DNA of 64,000 nucleotides from Flavobacteriales bacterium. Lineage in GTDB: Bacteria > Bacteroidota > Bacteroidia > Flavobacteriales > Flavobacteriaceae. Location of the stretch: positions 62,001-126,000 of the forward strand of contig JAFLBS010000006.1 of assembly GCA_017303755.1 (NCBI GenBank), written 5' to 3'. The translations under genes were made by a program, and so were the position numbers. The notes under the pieces are model-generated. The model made no database searches. It had not been told where the DNA came from and saw only the letters and a program-made list of their open reading frames with translations. Shown here one piece after another: positions 37,085 to 45,422 of the stretch. How positions within the stretch are numbered: the first letter of the stretch is position 1; each line of letters begins with the position of its first letter.

Positions 37085-37462
37085 ATGAAAAAAACATTCA
37101 ATACCACACTTACCATTCTTGCGTTTCTATTAGTTTCAAATGTAGTATCTGCTCAATACAAAATGGATAGCGATGGTAAAACACTCCGCAATTCAAGTAA
37201 TTCATCGGTGGGTAGAATTGATAGCGATGGAAAAACAATACGTAATTCTAGTAACAGTTCAGTTGGTAGAGTTGATAGCGATGGAAAAACCATTCGCAAT
37301 TCGAGCAATTCCACGGTTTTAATAATAGATGGCTCTACTATTCGAAACTCAAGCAATAGTTCGATTGCCAAAATGAGTGATGTAACTAAAGATATCAAAG
37401 GTGCCAAAGAAGAAGCAATTTACGTTGCTCTTTGGTGGTTTTTGGTAAAAGGAAATAAGTAA
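37085..37462 (+). CDS. Small secreted protein with 17-residue tandem repeats
   Basis: 125 residues. Signal peptide MKKTFNTTLTILAFLLVSNV then SAQ cleavage site (about residue 24). Residues 27-90 are four tandem copies of a 17-residue unit, (I/V)DSDGKTIRNSSNSSVGR, the fourth shortened to IDGSTIRNSSNSSIAK. The DNA repeat unit is 51 bases and still well conserved, so the array is young or under selection. The spacing of hydrophobic positions would fit a small beta-solenoid. The C-terminal part is a helix with a hydrophobic end (IYVALWWFLVKG). No T9SS domain. A -7 box TATATTTG is at 37054-37061. I do not recognise the family; function unknown. Confidence 0.8.
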   Translation: MKKTFNTTLTILAFLLVSNVVSAQYKMDSDGKTLRNSSNSSVGRIDSDGKTIRNSSNSSVGRVDSDGKTIRNSSNSTVLIIDGSTIRNSSNSSIAKMSDVTKDIKGAKEEAIYVALWWFLVKGNK

Positions 37463-37522
37463 TCAATTGCTATCCGACTATTTGAAAAGCTATTTTAAAA
37501 AATAGAACAATTCATAAATAAT

Positions 37523-37571
37523 AAATTCTTCAAGACTTGTCAACTCAATTTGTCATAGTCTTGAAGAATTT
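37523..37571. terminator. Bidirectional terminator, 15-base perfect stem
   Basis: AAATTCTTCAAGACT (37523-37537) is the exact reverse complement of 37557-37571, with a 19-base loop; the right arm runs into the stop codon of the convergent minus-strand gene. Confidence 0.75.
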
Positions 37572-38287
37572 TAATTTTCTTTAAACTCACGGTTCCAAAT
37601 TTCGGTATTAAAATTCTTTCCCATCATAAAAAAATAATACAAAGCAACACCAACAATCGATTTAAAAGCAAACAAAAAAACAATCACAGAAGCCATCGGA
37701 ATTTGTCGGCTTAAATTGGTTTCGGGCGTAATTAAAGCTACCATGCAGCTAAGTAAAACACTAAAAAGTAAGAAGTTTTCAATGTTCTTTATGGGTTTAA
37801 ACTTCCATTTTCGCAAAAAAGAAACATCATTTCCCCATTTGTGTATCAGATAATAATAACCATTCCCAATAGGCGCAAACAACAACGGATCATCGTATTT
37901 TTTTAAATTAAAAGCCGAACTGGGTGCTACTATTTTAAATCCGCTCAACTCAGTCTTGTGCAATTTTTGCAATTCATTAATCTTGGTAATCGCTTCTTCG
38001 GGTAAAGGATTTTGAAACAGATTACTCTCTAAAAACCGCAATCGATAATCAATACAAATGCTTTTGATTTGATCGATATGAAAAATTTTATTAGTTTCTA
38101 ATAAATCAAAGTTGAAAAAATTAGTAGTTGTTGAACTTTTGGAAAAAAGAGCGTCTTTGATTTGATTGCGTTGGGCTTCATTTTGATTTAAAACAGCAAA
38201 AACTTCTTCCAAAATACTCGACTCCGAGATTGTTTTGTTTCGATTCCTAAGTAATACAGTAACCAATGATTCTTTGCGTATCAACAT
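37571..38287 (-). CDS. Membrane protein of unknown function
   Basis: 238 residues. The first 165 are soluble and mixed alpha/beta, with the stretch LFAPIGNGYYYLIHKWGND; residues about 170-190 (FLLFSVLLSCMVALI) and 200-222 (ASVIVFLFAFKSIVGVALYYF) are two membrane helices; a short charged tail follows. There is no signal peptide, so the N-terminal part probably stays in the cytoplasm. I do not recognise the family. The gene stands alone between two convergent/divergent neighbours and ends in the strong inverted repeat at 37523-37571. Length, codon use and clean boundaries support a real gene. Confidence 0.75.
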   Translation of the reverse strand: MLIRKESLVTVLLRNRNKTISESSILEEVFAVLNQNEAQRNQIKDALFSKSSTTTNFFNFDLLETNKIFHIDQIKSICIDYRLRFLESNLFQNPLPEEAITKINELQKLHKTELSGFKIVAPSSAFNLKKYDDPLLFAPIGNGYYYLIHKWGNDVSFLRKWKFKPIKNIENFLLFSVLLSCMVALITPETNLSRQIPMASVIVFLFAFKSIVGVALYYFFMMGKNFNTEIWNREFKEN

Positions 38288-38481
38288 ATTCGTTATGATT
38301 TAGTTTTAAATGGTAATTACCAATTTTATTAATTCCAAATTACTTAATTGCAGTCAATTAGAAAAGAAATACACTCCTTTTTTTTCTGTATCGATTATTA
38401 ATTTAATGTTAAAATTATCATTGTCCAAAACCATATTCGTTCTTATGGCGTAAATGACCTTATAACTTAAAAATAATCATT

Positions 38482-39048
38482 ATGAAGACGAGAAGAATCA
38501 TTTCAGGTTTAGTGTTAGTAATTACATTCATGACAACATCAGTAGCATTAGCTCAAAAAGAAAAAACAGTAAATGTAGGTGGTGCGCCCATGTATCCATC
38601 AAAAAATATCATTGAAAATGCAGTAAATTCAAAAGATCATACCACTTTGGTAGCAGCAGTAAAAGCAGCAGGACTTGTTGAAACATTACAAGGAAAAGGA
38701 CCATTCACCGTTTTTGCCCCAACCAATGCAGCGTTTGATAAATTACCAAAAGGAACAGTTGAGACACTTTTAAAACCTGAGAATTTAAAAACCTTGCAAA
38801 CCATATTAACGTATCATGTAGTAGCTGGTAAAATGAATGCCGCCGATATTGTAAAAGCTATTAAAGCTGGTAAAGGTAAAGCAATTTTAACAACAGTTTC
38901 TGGTGGAACATTAACCGCTTGGATGAAAGGAAACGACGTTTACCTAACTGATGAGAATGGAAATAGTTCAAAAGTGACTATTGCAGATGTGAATCAATCA
39001 AATGGTGTAATTCACGTAGTGGACACTGTAGTGTTACCAAAATCATAA
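38482..39048 (+). CDS. Secreted fasciclin (FAS1) domain protein
   Basis: 188 residues with signal peptide (about 1-24, ending VALAQ) and a single FAS1 domain (about 50-188). Both conserved FAS1 boxes are visible: GPFTVFAPTNAAFDKLPKGT and the C-terminal IADVNQSNGVIHVVDTVVLP. FAS1 proteins act in adhesion or bind small ligands; no enzymatic role is implied. No sorting domain or lipobox, so it is likely periplasmic or released. The 194-base region upstream is AT-rich and shows no clear -33/-7 pair. Confidence 0.93.
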   Translation: MKTRRIISGLVLVITFMTTSVALAQKEKTVNVGGAPMYPSKNIIENAVNSKDHTTLVAAVKAAGLVETLQGKGPFTVFAPTNAAFDKLPKGTVETLLKPENLKTLQTILTYHVVAGKMNAADIVKAIKAGKGKAILTTVSGGTLTAWMKGNDVYLTDENGNSSKVTIADVNQSNGVIHVVDTVVLPKS

Positions 39049-39081
39049 TTTAAATTAAACCCTGAATAAACCCTAATTAAT

Positions 39082-39115
39082 AAAAAAGTCCTCTAGTTTG
39101 TAGAGGACTTTTTTT
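39082..39115. terminator. Bidirectional intrinsic terminator
   Basis: AAAAAAGTCCTCTA (39082-39095) and its complement TAGAGGACTTTTTT (39101-39114) with a five-base loop, between the convergent fasciclin and outer-membrane barrel genes. Confidence 0.9.
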
Positions 39116-39121
39116 ATGATA

Positions 39122-39610
39122 TTAGAAACGGTATCTAATTCCTAATGCGATATCCGGACCAAAACTATCCTCTCTAAAATCATCAGAATTAAAATACAAT
39201 TCAGGTCTAAAGTCTAAGGACAATTGAATTGGAATATCAAAATTGTACTCAATTCCTATATCTCCAGCAGCAAACAAAATGGTTCCGCTGTCGCTGAATC
39301 CGTTTTTGTCATAACTCCAAGAGCCAACTCCACCACCAACACCAGCATACCAATTGAAACCACCATCAATGTTCCAAACCCATTGATACAAACCTGCTAA
39401 TTTGAATGCATCAACATCATTGCTGTTTCTCCATCCCAAATCAAATTCTAAACGGTTATTGTCAGACAATCCTCTTTGATAGGATACTTCACCACCAAAT
39501 CCGTCATTATCACCAAGACGTAATCCCAATGCGTTTTTTGAAATGTCTTGTGCTTGTGTAGTCATTGCTAATCCTAATAATAGGAAGGAAGTTAAAATTA
39601 CTTTTTTCAT
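39122..39610 (-). CDS. Small outer membrane beta-barrel protein
   Basis: 162 residues; signal peptide MKKVILTSFLLLGLAMTTQA then Q. The mature part is about eight alternating amphipathic strands rich in aromatic residues and Gly (NRLEFDLGWRN, FNWYAGVGGGVGSW, IQLSLDFRPELYF) and ends in the outer-membrane signature GIRYRF with a terminal Phe, recognised by the BAM machinery. This fits an eight-stranded OmpW/OmpX-like barrel. Ligand or role unknown. Transcribed towards the fasciclin gene and divergent from aroC. Confidence 0.87.
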   Translation of the reverse strand: MKKVILTSFLLLGLAMTTQAQDISKNALGLRLGDNDGFGGEVSYQRGLSDNNRLEFDLGWRNSNDVDAFKLAGLYQWVWNIDGGFNWYAGVGGGVGSWSYDKNGFSDSGTILFAAGDIGIEYNFDIPIQLSLDFRPELYFNSDDFREDSFGPDIALGIRYRF

Positions 39611-39765
39611 AAAATGTGATTTAAGTTTTTATAATAACGAATGTTATCCTCAACTATTATACCAAAATCACTTGTTTTTGTTAGAATTTGTACTACAAGC
39701 GCAGTGCAAAAATGAATTATGATTGAAACTTCAACTTCTTATTTCTACATTTAAACAATATATAC

Positions 39766-39773
39766 TACATTTG
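39766..39773 (+). promoter_or_regulatory. -7 box of aroC
   Basis: TACATTTG, a perfect TAnnTTTG match 16 bases before the aroC ATG. A weak TTTC stands 20 bases upstream (39742-39745) in place of TTTG. Confidence 0.6.
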
Positions 39774-39789
39774 TTCAAAACATACTACA

Positions 39790-40857
39790 ATGGCTGGAAA
39801 TAGCTACGGAACACTTTTTAAACTCACCACTTTTGGCGAATCACACGGTGAAGCGTTGGGCGGAATCATAGATGGTTGTCCAGCAGGCATCGAATTGAAT
39901 TTTGATATGATTCACAACGAAATGCAACGCCGTAAGCCAGGTCAATCTTCTATTGTTACGCAACGTAAAGAAGAAGACGAAGTTCAGTTTTTATCTGGAA
40001 TTTTCGAAGGAAAAACTACTGGAACTCCAATTGGGTTCATCATTCCCAACACCAATCAAAAATCAGACGATTATTCCCATATCAAAGATTCATATCGGCC
40101 AAGTCATGCCGATTATGTGTATGAAAAAAAATACGGAATCAGAGATTATCGCGGTGGCGGACGCAGTTCAGCTCGTGAAACCGCTTGCAGAGTTGTTGGT
40201 GGAGCCATTGCCAAACAAGTAATAAATAGCATCAAAATAAACGCATTTGTATCTTCTGTAGGCGAAATATTTATTGATAAACCGTATCAAGAGTTGGATT
40301 TTTCACTCACAGAAACCAATGCAGTGCGTTGCCCTGATTTGGCTACAGCCGAAAAAATGGAGCATTACATAAAAGAAATTCGCAAAGAAGGCGATACAGT
40401 AGGCGGAACCATAACCTGTGTGATTCAAAATGTTCCCATTGGTTTGGGCGAACCTGTTTTTGATAAATTACATGCCGAACTCGGAAAAGCAATGTTGTCC
40501 ATCAACGCAGTAAAAGGTTTCGAATTCGGAAGTGGTTTTTGCGGAGCCAAAATGAAAGGAAGCGAACACAACGATTTGTACAACGAAGACGGAACTACAA
40601 AAACGAATCTTTCGGGCGGAATTCAAGGCGGAATCTCTAACGGAATGGATATTTATTTCCGTGTGGCTTTCAAACCAGTCGCTACACTGATTCAAAAACA
40701 AGAAGTGTTGACCAATCAAAATACATTAATTGAACAACAAGGAAAAGGTCGTCATGATCCGTGTGTTGTTCCAAGAGCAGTTCCAATTGTCGAAGCTATG
40801 GCAGCTTTAGTACTAGCCGATTTTTATTTAATGAACAAAATACATACTAATTATTAG
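39790..40857 (+). CDS. aroC: Chorismate synthase
   Basis: Last step of the shikimate pathway: converts EPSP to chorismate using reduced FMN. The 355 residues are normal length and carry the three family signatures: [18 protein letters not shown] near residue 14, the second [17 protein letters not shown] near 120, and [20 protein letters not shown] near 320. Other aromatic-pathway genes are not adjacent. The stop codon's final G is the first base of the palindromic element at 40857, so that element was inserted or grew directly against the gene's end. Confidence 0.97.
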   Translation: MAGNSYGTLFKLTTFGESHGEALGGIIDGCPAGIELNFDMIHNEMQRRKPGQSSIVTQRKEEDEVQFLSGIFEGKTTGTPIGFIIPNTNQKSDDYSHIKDSYRPSHADYVYEKKYGIRDYRGGGRSSARETACRVVGGAIAKQVINSIKINAFVSSVGEIFIDKPYQELDFSLTETNAVRCPDLATAEKMEHYIKEIRKEGDTVGGTITCVIQNVPIGLGEPVFDKLHAELGKAMLSINAVKGFEFGSGFCGAKMKGSEHNDLYNEDGTTKTNLSGGIQGGISNGMDIYFRVAFKPVATLIQKQEVLTNQNTLIEQQGKGRHDPCVVPRAVPIVEAMAALVLADFYLMNKIHTNY

Positions 40858-41002
40858 AAGCAATTCCAGCTATCCGTTGCAAGTTTGTTTGTAAAATCCA
40901 ATTTTTCTAAGCTTCTCATTGGCTTCCGTTGGTCGCCACTGTTAAGCAAGAAAAATAACGATTTTCCATCACAAAACTTTCCACTGCTATCTGGGCTAAA
41001 AC
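40857..41002 (+). repeat. Palindromic intergenic element, copy 1
   Basis: A 146-base imperfect palindrome that fills the aroC-symporter gap. Left end GAAGCAATTCCAGCTATCCG, right end TTTCCACTGCTATCTGGGCT then AAAAC. The ends pair with each other (about 14 of 19 bases over the AGCTATCC / AGATAGCA part), and inner segments pair as well: TTTGTAAAATCC (near 40889) against the complement near 40970-40985, and TTTTTCTAAGCTT against AAGCAAGAAAAAT. It has no coding potential. The same ends occur at 53923-54027 (minus) and 57069-57182 (plus). Confidence 0.75.
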
Positions 41003-41015
41003 ACCAACCATTTCT

Positions 41016-42278
41016 ATGAAAGTAATCGAAACTCAAGAAACCAAAAAATCCTTCTTAGGCAACTTAACCGTGCAAATTTTAATCGCTATGCTATTAGGCG
41101 CGGTTTTAGGCGTTTTTATTCACAACAATTACACACCCGAAGCAGCCAAAGATTTTAGCGGTTACATCAAAATGCTCGCTACCATTTTCATCCGTTTGGT
41201 GCAAATGATAATTTCACCTTTGGTATTTACCACTTTGGTAGTCGGAATTGCCAAATTGGGCGATATCAAATCAGTGGGTCGAATAGGAGGAAAGGCGCTG
41301 GGTTGGTTCTTCACAGCATCGTTTATTTCGTTGCTTATCGGAATGTTTTGGGTGAATTTCTTTCAACCGGGTATCGGAATCCAACTCATCGATATTGATC
41401 CAACCACCGCTTCAGAAGTAACTGAAAAAACACAAAATTTCTCAGCTCAAAACTTTGTTGAACACATCATTCCCAAAAGTATAGTAGAAGCAATGGCAAC
41501 TAACGAGATATTGCAAATTGTAATTTTCTCCATCTTCTTCGGATTGGCTGCCGCATCTATTGGCGATTTTACCAAACCCGTAATCAATGCATTAGACAAA
41601 ACGTCACACATCATCCTAAAAATGGTAAACTACGTAATGAAATTTGCACCACTGGGAGTTTTTGGTGCCATCGCTGGAGTCTTTGCTACACGCGATGTAA
41701 GCGATTTGTTAATTACATATGCCAAGTTTTTTGGTTCCTTCTTGGTCGGAATCACTTCGTTGTGGGTAGTACTACTTTTTGTGGGTTATATTTTCCTAAA
41801 AGGTCACATGACTACTTTGTTAAAACGAATTGTTAGTCCGCTAATCATCGCGTTCGGAACTACAAGTAGTGAGGCAGTTTTTCCAAAATTAACAGAAGAA
41901 TTAGAACGATTCGGAATCAAAGATAAAATTGTATCCTTTATGTTGCCACTAGGTTATTCATTCAATTTAGATGGAAGCATGATGTACATGACATTTGCCA
42001 GTATTTTTATCGCACAAGCATCCGGAATCCAACTCGATTTGGGAACTCAAATGACGATGTTATTAGTGTTGATGTTAACCAGTAAAGGAATTGCTGGTGT
42101 TCCAAGAGCTAGTTTGGTTGTAGTTGCGGCAACCTGTGGTATGTTTGACATTCCAGTTGAAGGAATTGCTCTAATTCTGCCAATTGATCATTTTTGTGAT
42201 ATGTTCAGAAGTGCAACTAATGTATTAGGAAATGCACTTGCAACTTCTGTTGTTGGAAAATGGGAGAAAGAAGATTAA
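41016..42278 (+). CDS. Dicarboxylate/amino acid:cation symporter (GltP/DctA family)
   Basis: Inner-membrane sodium- or proton-coupled importer of glutamate, aspartate or C4-dicarboxylates. 420 residues with eight membrane segments and the two re-entrant hairpins of the DAACS fold. Family motifs are present: FGTTSSEAVFPKL (hairpin 1 serine-rich tip), GYSFNLDGSMMYMTF (helix 7) and the hairpin-2/helix-8 stretch SKGIAGVPRASLVV followed by DHFCDMFRSATNVLGNA, whose Asp, Arg and Asn contact substrate. Specificity between glutamate and dicarboxylates cannot be read with certainty; the Arg in FRSATN favours acidic amino acids. Preceded directly by the palindromic element. Confidence 0.93.
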   Translation: MKVIETQETKKSFLGNLTVQILIAMLLGAVLGVFIHNNYTPEAAKDFSGYIKMLATIFIRLVQMIISPLVFTTLVVGIAKLGDIKSVGRIGGKALGWFFTASFISLLIGMFWVNFFQPGIGIQLIDIDPTTASEVTEKTQNFSAQNFVEHIIPKSIVEAMATNEILQIVIFSIFFGLAAASIGDFTKPVINALDKTSHIILKMVNYVMKFAPLGVFGAIAGVFATRDVSDLLITYAKFFGSFLVGITSLWVVLLFVGYIFLKGHMTTLLKRIVSPLIIAFGTTSSEAVFPKLTEELERFGIKDKIVSFMLPLGYSFNLDGSMMYMTFASIFIAQASGIQLDLGTQMTMLLVLMLTSKGIAGVPRASLVVVAATCGMFDIPVEGIALILPIDHFCDMFRSATNVLGNALATSVVGKWEKED

Positions 42279-42287
42279 CATTTTTTA

Positions 42288-42319
42288 TTTGAAAATATAG
42301 AAATTACTCTTTATTTTTG
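42288..42319 (+). promoter_or_regulatory. Promoter of the T9SS protein at 42344
   Basis: TTTG (42288-42291), 20-base spacer, TATTTTTG (42312-42319). Both boxes match the consensus. The -7 box overlaps the TTG that opens the longest frame, so the gene must start later, at ATG 42344. Confidence 0.75.
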
Positions 42320-42343
42320 CGAACTAATAAAAAAAACTACTTT

Positions 42344-43381
42344 ATGAAAAAATTATTACTATTATTTTTGAGCTCGACTACTTTTGTTAGTGCTCAAGTA
42401 TTGTTAGAAGAGAACTTTAACAGTTTGACTGTAGGTGATGTTTCAACTGAAATTGCAGGAACTACTCCTGGACAAGGTGATTTTCTGTTTTTTGCAAGTA
42501 ATGGAACAGCTCCAACTACATCAACAAATGCTCTTGCTTCAAATGCTCAAATTGTTGATTCTGGAAATGAAAGTTTGGGATTACAAATCGAAGGTCCAAA
42601 TGGAAATAAAGGAAGTCGCTACATGTGGAAAGATGGATTTGCAGATTTATGGTCAGGCAGAACCGTTGATAATGAAATTATTGAATTAGAATTAGACATT
42701 AATCCGGGAGACGGAACTACAGCAAGTAGAAACACTTTTGGAGCATACATTTTCAATGCTGCTGGAGACAGAATATTAGCAGGATTTCATGTTAGAGCTG
42801 CTACTAGAGAGTTGTTTTTGGTAGCTTATTCAACTCCAACAGGAAACCCAGTTGGAAACTATAACTATTCATTAGCTGCTGCTCCTGGTATACAAATTCC
42901 TGAAAGCACTTTCAGTAGAATTGGAGTTTCTTATAATAAAACAACGGGTGAAGTTATCATTAAAGGTCCAGGTATTGACCCTGCAGGTTTATCTTTAACT
43001 AGTAGTTCTCCTGCTACTGATCCTGCTGAGATTGATTTTGTATCGTTTTCAGGAAACACTACTGCTATTCCAAATACTTTAGAAGCTACTATGGTAATGG
43101 ATAATTTGGTAGTAAGAGCTTCTGCTACTGATACATTATTGGGTGTTTCTGAAATAACTAATGTAAGTTTTGGAGTTTCTCCAAACCCTGCAAAAGATGT
43201 AGTTACCATTACTTCAGACGAAGTTGTAAACTCAGTTGAATTATTTGACATCAACGGAAGAACAGTTTTATCAATTGAAGGTAGTAACCAAATTAACGTT
43301 TCTGATTTGTCTTCGGGTATTTATATGATGAAAATTGCATCTGATAAAGGAACTGCAACAAAAAAATTAGTTGTTGAATAA
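42344..43381 (+). CDS. T9SS type A cargo protein of unknown function
   Basis: 345 residues from ATG 42344 (a longer frame from TTG 42317 would begin within the promoter). Signal peptide MKKLLLLFLSSTTFVSAQ. Residues 20-240 look like a jelly-roll/LamG-like module beginning VLLEENFNSLTVGDVS, similar to the N-terminus of many flavobacterial surface proteins. The sorting domain starts at about 265 with FGVSPNPAKDVVTI and ends ATKKLVVE. No catalytic motif is visible. A clear terminator follows. Likely exported by T9SS and either released or anchored. Confidence 0.83.
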   Translation: MKKLLLLFLSSTTFVSAQVLLEENFNSLTVGDVSTEIAGTTPGQGDFLFFASNGTAPTTSTNALASNAQIVDSGNESLGLQIEGPNGNKGSRYMWKDGFADLWSGRTVDNEIIELELDINPGDGTTASRNTFGAYIFNAAGDRILAGFHVRAATRELFLVAYSTPTGNPVGNYNYSLAAAPGIQIPESTFSRIGVSYNKTTGEVIIKGPGIDPAGLSLTSSSPATDPAEIDFVSFSGNTTAIPNTLEATMVMDNLVVRASATDTLLGVSEITNVSFGVSPNPAKDVVTITSDEVVNSVELFDINGRTVLSIEGSNQINVSDLSSGIYMMKIASDKGTATKKLVVE

Positions 43382-43426
43382 TAAAGATTATCTATTAAGA
43401 GTTATTTAACTGAATCTGTATAAGTT

Positions 43427-43458
43427 AAAAATGGGGTTTTAAAGACCCCATTTTTTTT
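43427..43458 (+). terminator. Intrinsic terminator
   Basis: AAAATGGGGT (43428-43437) pairs with ACCCCATTTT (43445-43454), followed by a run of T. About 46 bases past the stop of the T9SS gene at 42344. Confidence 0.88.
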
Positions 43459-43648
43459 GTTTAATTTTATTTTTAAGCTGCTTCATAAAAAAATAAAGTT
43501 CATCCTTAGGTGAGTTTTACACTAAATTTGAAGTGTAATCAATGATTTAGAAATCAAACATGCTGCTTTTTTTGTTGGAAAATGTGAAAAAAAATACATT
43601 TAATAATAATAAAATGTACATTTACAATTAATTTAAAATTTATTTAAC

Positions 43649-44755
43649 ATGAAAAAAATTACTTTAATCATTTCTTTAACTTTTGGCTTATTTGCTCAAG
43701 CACAAACTGCTGAATCAGCAGTGAGCGATAGTCAAGTTCAACAAATCAATTTTGTAAATACAGCTGCTTCACCAAACGCTACAGTTTTTTTACATGATAT
43801 TGGTGTTACAACTACTGCAAATGGTAATGCAGGTGTGGTTTTTTTAAATAATCAATTTTGGGTATCAAGATGGGCTTCTGCTGATCTAAATGTTTTAGAT
43901 AGTAGTGGTGCATTTGTTGAAACTTTTCAAGTTGCAGGTGTAACTGGAACAAGAGGAATGACAACAGACGGAACAAATGTTTATATTAGTAATAATACTG
44001 CTTCAATTAGTATTGTTGATCCAGTAACTAAAACGCTAACAGGTACTATTCCAGTTACAGTAACTCCAGCAACAAATATCAGATATGTAACCTATGATGC
44101 CTCTTTAAATGGAGGAAGTGGTGGTTTTTGGGTTGGAAATTTTAATACTGATTTTTTTGCTATTAGCATGACTGGAGCACAATTAAGTTCAATTCCAGCT
44201 TCAACTCATACAGCAACTGGTGTATATGGTTTAGCATTAGATTCTACTACAAATACTTTGTATGCTTATGCTCAAATGGCTCCTTCTAATGATGTAATAA
44301 TTCCTGTTTCATTACCAAGTGGAACTCCGGGTGTAGCTTATGATGTATTTGCAAATGATTTGTCAGTTGGAGGAACAACTTCATCTTTGGCAGGTGGAAT
44401 ATTTGTTTCAAACCAAGTAATTTCAGGGCAATCAACAATTATAGGGGTTTCACAAGCAACACCTTCAAATATCCTTTTTGGTATTAATACTATTACATTA
44501 TCAAATACTAATTTTGATTCAAATGAATTTTCAGTATATCCAAATCCTGCGAATACTATTGTGACAATTTCTTCATCAAATATTACGCTTGACAATGTTG
44601 AAATGACAGATTTAAACGGTAGAGTAGTGAAAAGTATTAATTTAGGTGGAGTTTCAAATTCTGAAATCTCTATTGCTGACCTTGCTACTGGAATCTATTT
44701 GTTAAAAATCAATTCTAATAATGGTACAATTACTAAAAAACTTATAGTAGAATAG
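43649..44755 (+). CDS. T9SS type A cargo protein with propeller-like repeats
   Basis: 368 residues. Signal peptide MKKITLIISLTFGLFAQAQ. Residues 45-280 contain repeats resembling an NHL/SMP-30-type beta propeller (GNAGVVFLNNQFWVSRWAS, TGTRGMTTDGTNVYISNN, GLALDSTTNTLYAYAQ), suggesting a binding rather than a catalytic protein. The sorting domain begins at about 290 with FSVYPNPANTIVTIS and ends TKKLIVE; it resembles the one in the preceding gene. The 267-base gap upstream is very AT-rich and shows only a 7-of-8 -7 box (TACATTTA, 43617-43624). A strong terminator follows. Confidence 0.82.
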   Translation: MKKITLIISLTFGLFAQAQTAESAVSDSQVQQINFVNTAASPNATVFLHDIGVTTTANGNAGVVFLNNQFWVSRWASADLNVLDSSGAFVETFQVAGVTGTRGMTTDGTNVYISNNTASISIVDPVTKTLTGTIPVTVTPATNIRYVTYDASLNGGSGGFWVGNFNTDFFAISMTGAQLSSIPASTHTATGVYGLALDSTTNTLYAYAQMAPSNDVIIPVSLPSGTPGVAYDVFANDLSVGGTTSSLAGGIFVSNQVISGQSTIIGVSQATPSNILFGINTITLSNTNFDSNEFSVYPNPANTIVTISSSNITLDNVEMTDLNGRVVKSINLGGVSNSEISIADLATGIYLLKINSNNGTITKKLIVE

Positions 44756-44780
44756 TTGAAGTAATTACTTTTTTAAATAA

Positions 44781-44812
44781 AAAACGACTAAGATAACTTA
44801 GTCGTTTTTTTT
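44781..44812. terminator. Bidirectional terminator that overlaps the end of the 45-residue gene
   Basis: AAAACGACTAAG (44781-44792), loop ATAA, CTTAGTCGTTTT (44797-44808). Perfect 12-base stem. The right arm contains the stop codon and last codons of the convergent small gene. Confidence 0.9.
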
Positions 44813-44935
44813 ATTCTTACTGTTCATCATCATCATTATAAAGCCTACAAGACCGAAGATTACCAAGGCAAAAACTCCAATCATGATGAATGCACCGTTA
44901 TCCCAAGAATAAAGTGGGTGAGCTAGTTGTGTCAT
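44798..44935 (-). CDS. 45-residue single-pass membrane peptide
   Basis: A short frame from ATG 44933-44935 to TAA 44798-44800. The peptide has a short N-terminal part (MTQLAHPLYSWDNGAF), one hydrophobic helix (about residues 16-37, IMIGVFALVIFGLVGFIM then more Met) and a polar tail SKNKKND. A perfect -7 box (TATCTTTG on the minus strand) lies 20 bases upstream. The stop is placed inside the terminator hairpin shared with the convergent gene. These points support a real gene. It resembles small helper subunits of membrane complexes only in general shape; I cannot assign it. The DCC gene lies upstream on the same strand. Confidence 0.65.
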   Translation of the reverse strand: MTQLAHPLYSWDNGAFIMIGVFALVIFGLVGFIMMMMNSKNKKND

Positions 44936-44955
44936 AATTCAGGTATTTAGTTGTT

Positions 44956-44963
44956 CAAAGATA
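44956..44963 (-). promoter_or_regulatory. -7 box of the 45-residue membrane peptide gene
   Basis: Minus strand TATCTTTG, perfect match to TAnnTTTG, 20 bases before the ATG. No TTTG at the standard distance upstream. Confidence 0.55.
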
Positions 44964-45000
44964 AAACGAACCAAATAGCAATTGTATGACAATTATCAGT

Positions 45001-45420
45001 TTATAGAAATTTTGCTTTTAACTCAGGGGTTGGAATCATACAACTTTCTTGTTTACCATACCATTTGTAACGGTTTTTGGCAATATAATCGTAAACGGAA
45101 TCCCTTAAAAAAGTAGGTAATAATCGAAATAGCATTCCGTAATTGAAAAATCCTTGCAGCGACTTTGATATTTCTATTACTGCGGATGATTTATAGTAGT
45201 AGGCAATTCCAGGCAAATACAAAACAATACTGTCAATGTTTTTATCTGCAATTCCAATATGTTTAACGATTTCTTGACCCAATTCAGATTGTAAAGCCAC
45301 AAATCTAAATTCGTCTTTTTCATCTCTTTTGATAACATATTGAACTGAGGAATTACATAAGTTACACACTCCATCAAACAGTAAAATTTTCTTCTCTTTA
45401 GGTAATTCTGAAATTTTCAT
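45001..45420 (-). CDS. DCC family thiol-disulfide oxidoreductase-like protein
   Basis: 139 residues with the defining N-terminal motif FDGVCNLCNSSVQYVI (DxxCxxC, near residue 15) and the thioredoxin-like fold that follows (RFVALQSELGQEIV, SIVLYLPGIAYYYKSSAV, then a helix and YDYIAKNRYKWYG). The family is widespread and of uncertain substrate. No signal peptide, so it is cytoplasmic. It starts two bases after the mutS2 stop, so both are likely on one transcript; the pairing is probably historical rather than functional. Confidence 0.9.
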   Translation of the reverse strand: MKISELPKEKKILLFDGVCNLCNSSVQYVIKRDEKDEFRFVALQSELGQEIVKHIGIADKNIDSIVLYLPGIAYYYKSSAVIEISKSLQGFFNYGMLFRLLPTFLRDSVYDYIAKNRYKWYGKQESCMIPTPELKAKFL

Positions 45421-45422
45421 AA

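Noticed and set aside
37140-37340. CRISPR-like array suggested by regular repeats
   Set aside because: The repeat is 51 bases, continuous, without spacers, in frame with a signal-peptide protein.
37153-37407. 84-codon minus-strand frame over the 51-base repeats
   Set aside because: Open only because the repeat lacks stops on both strands; the plus-strand frame has a signal peptide and promoter.
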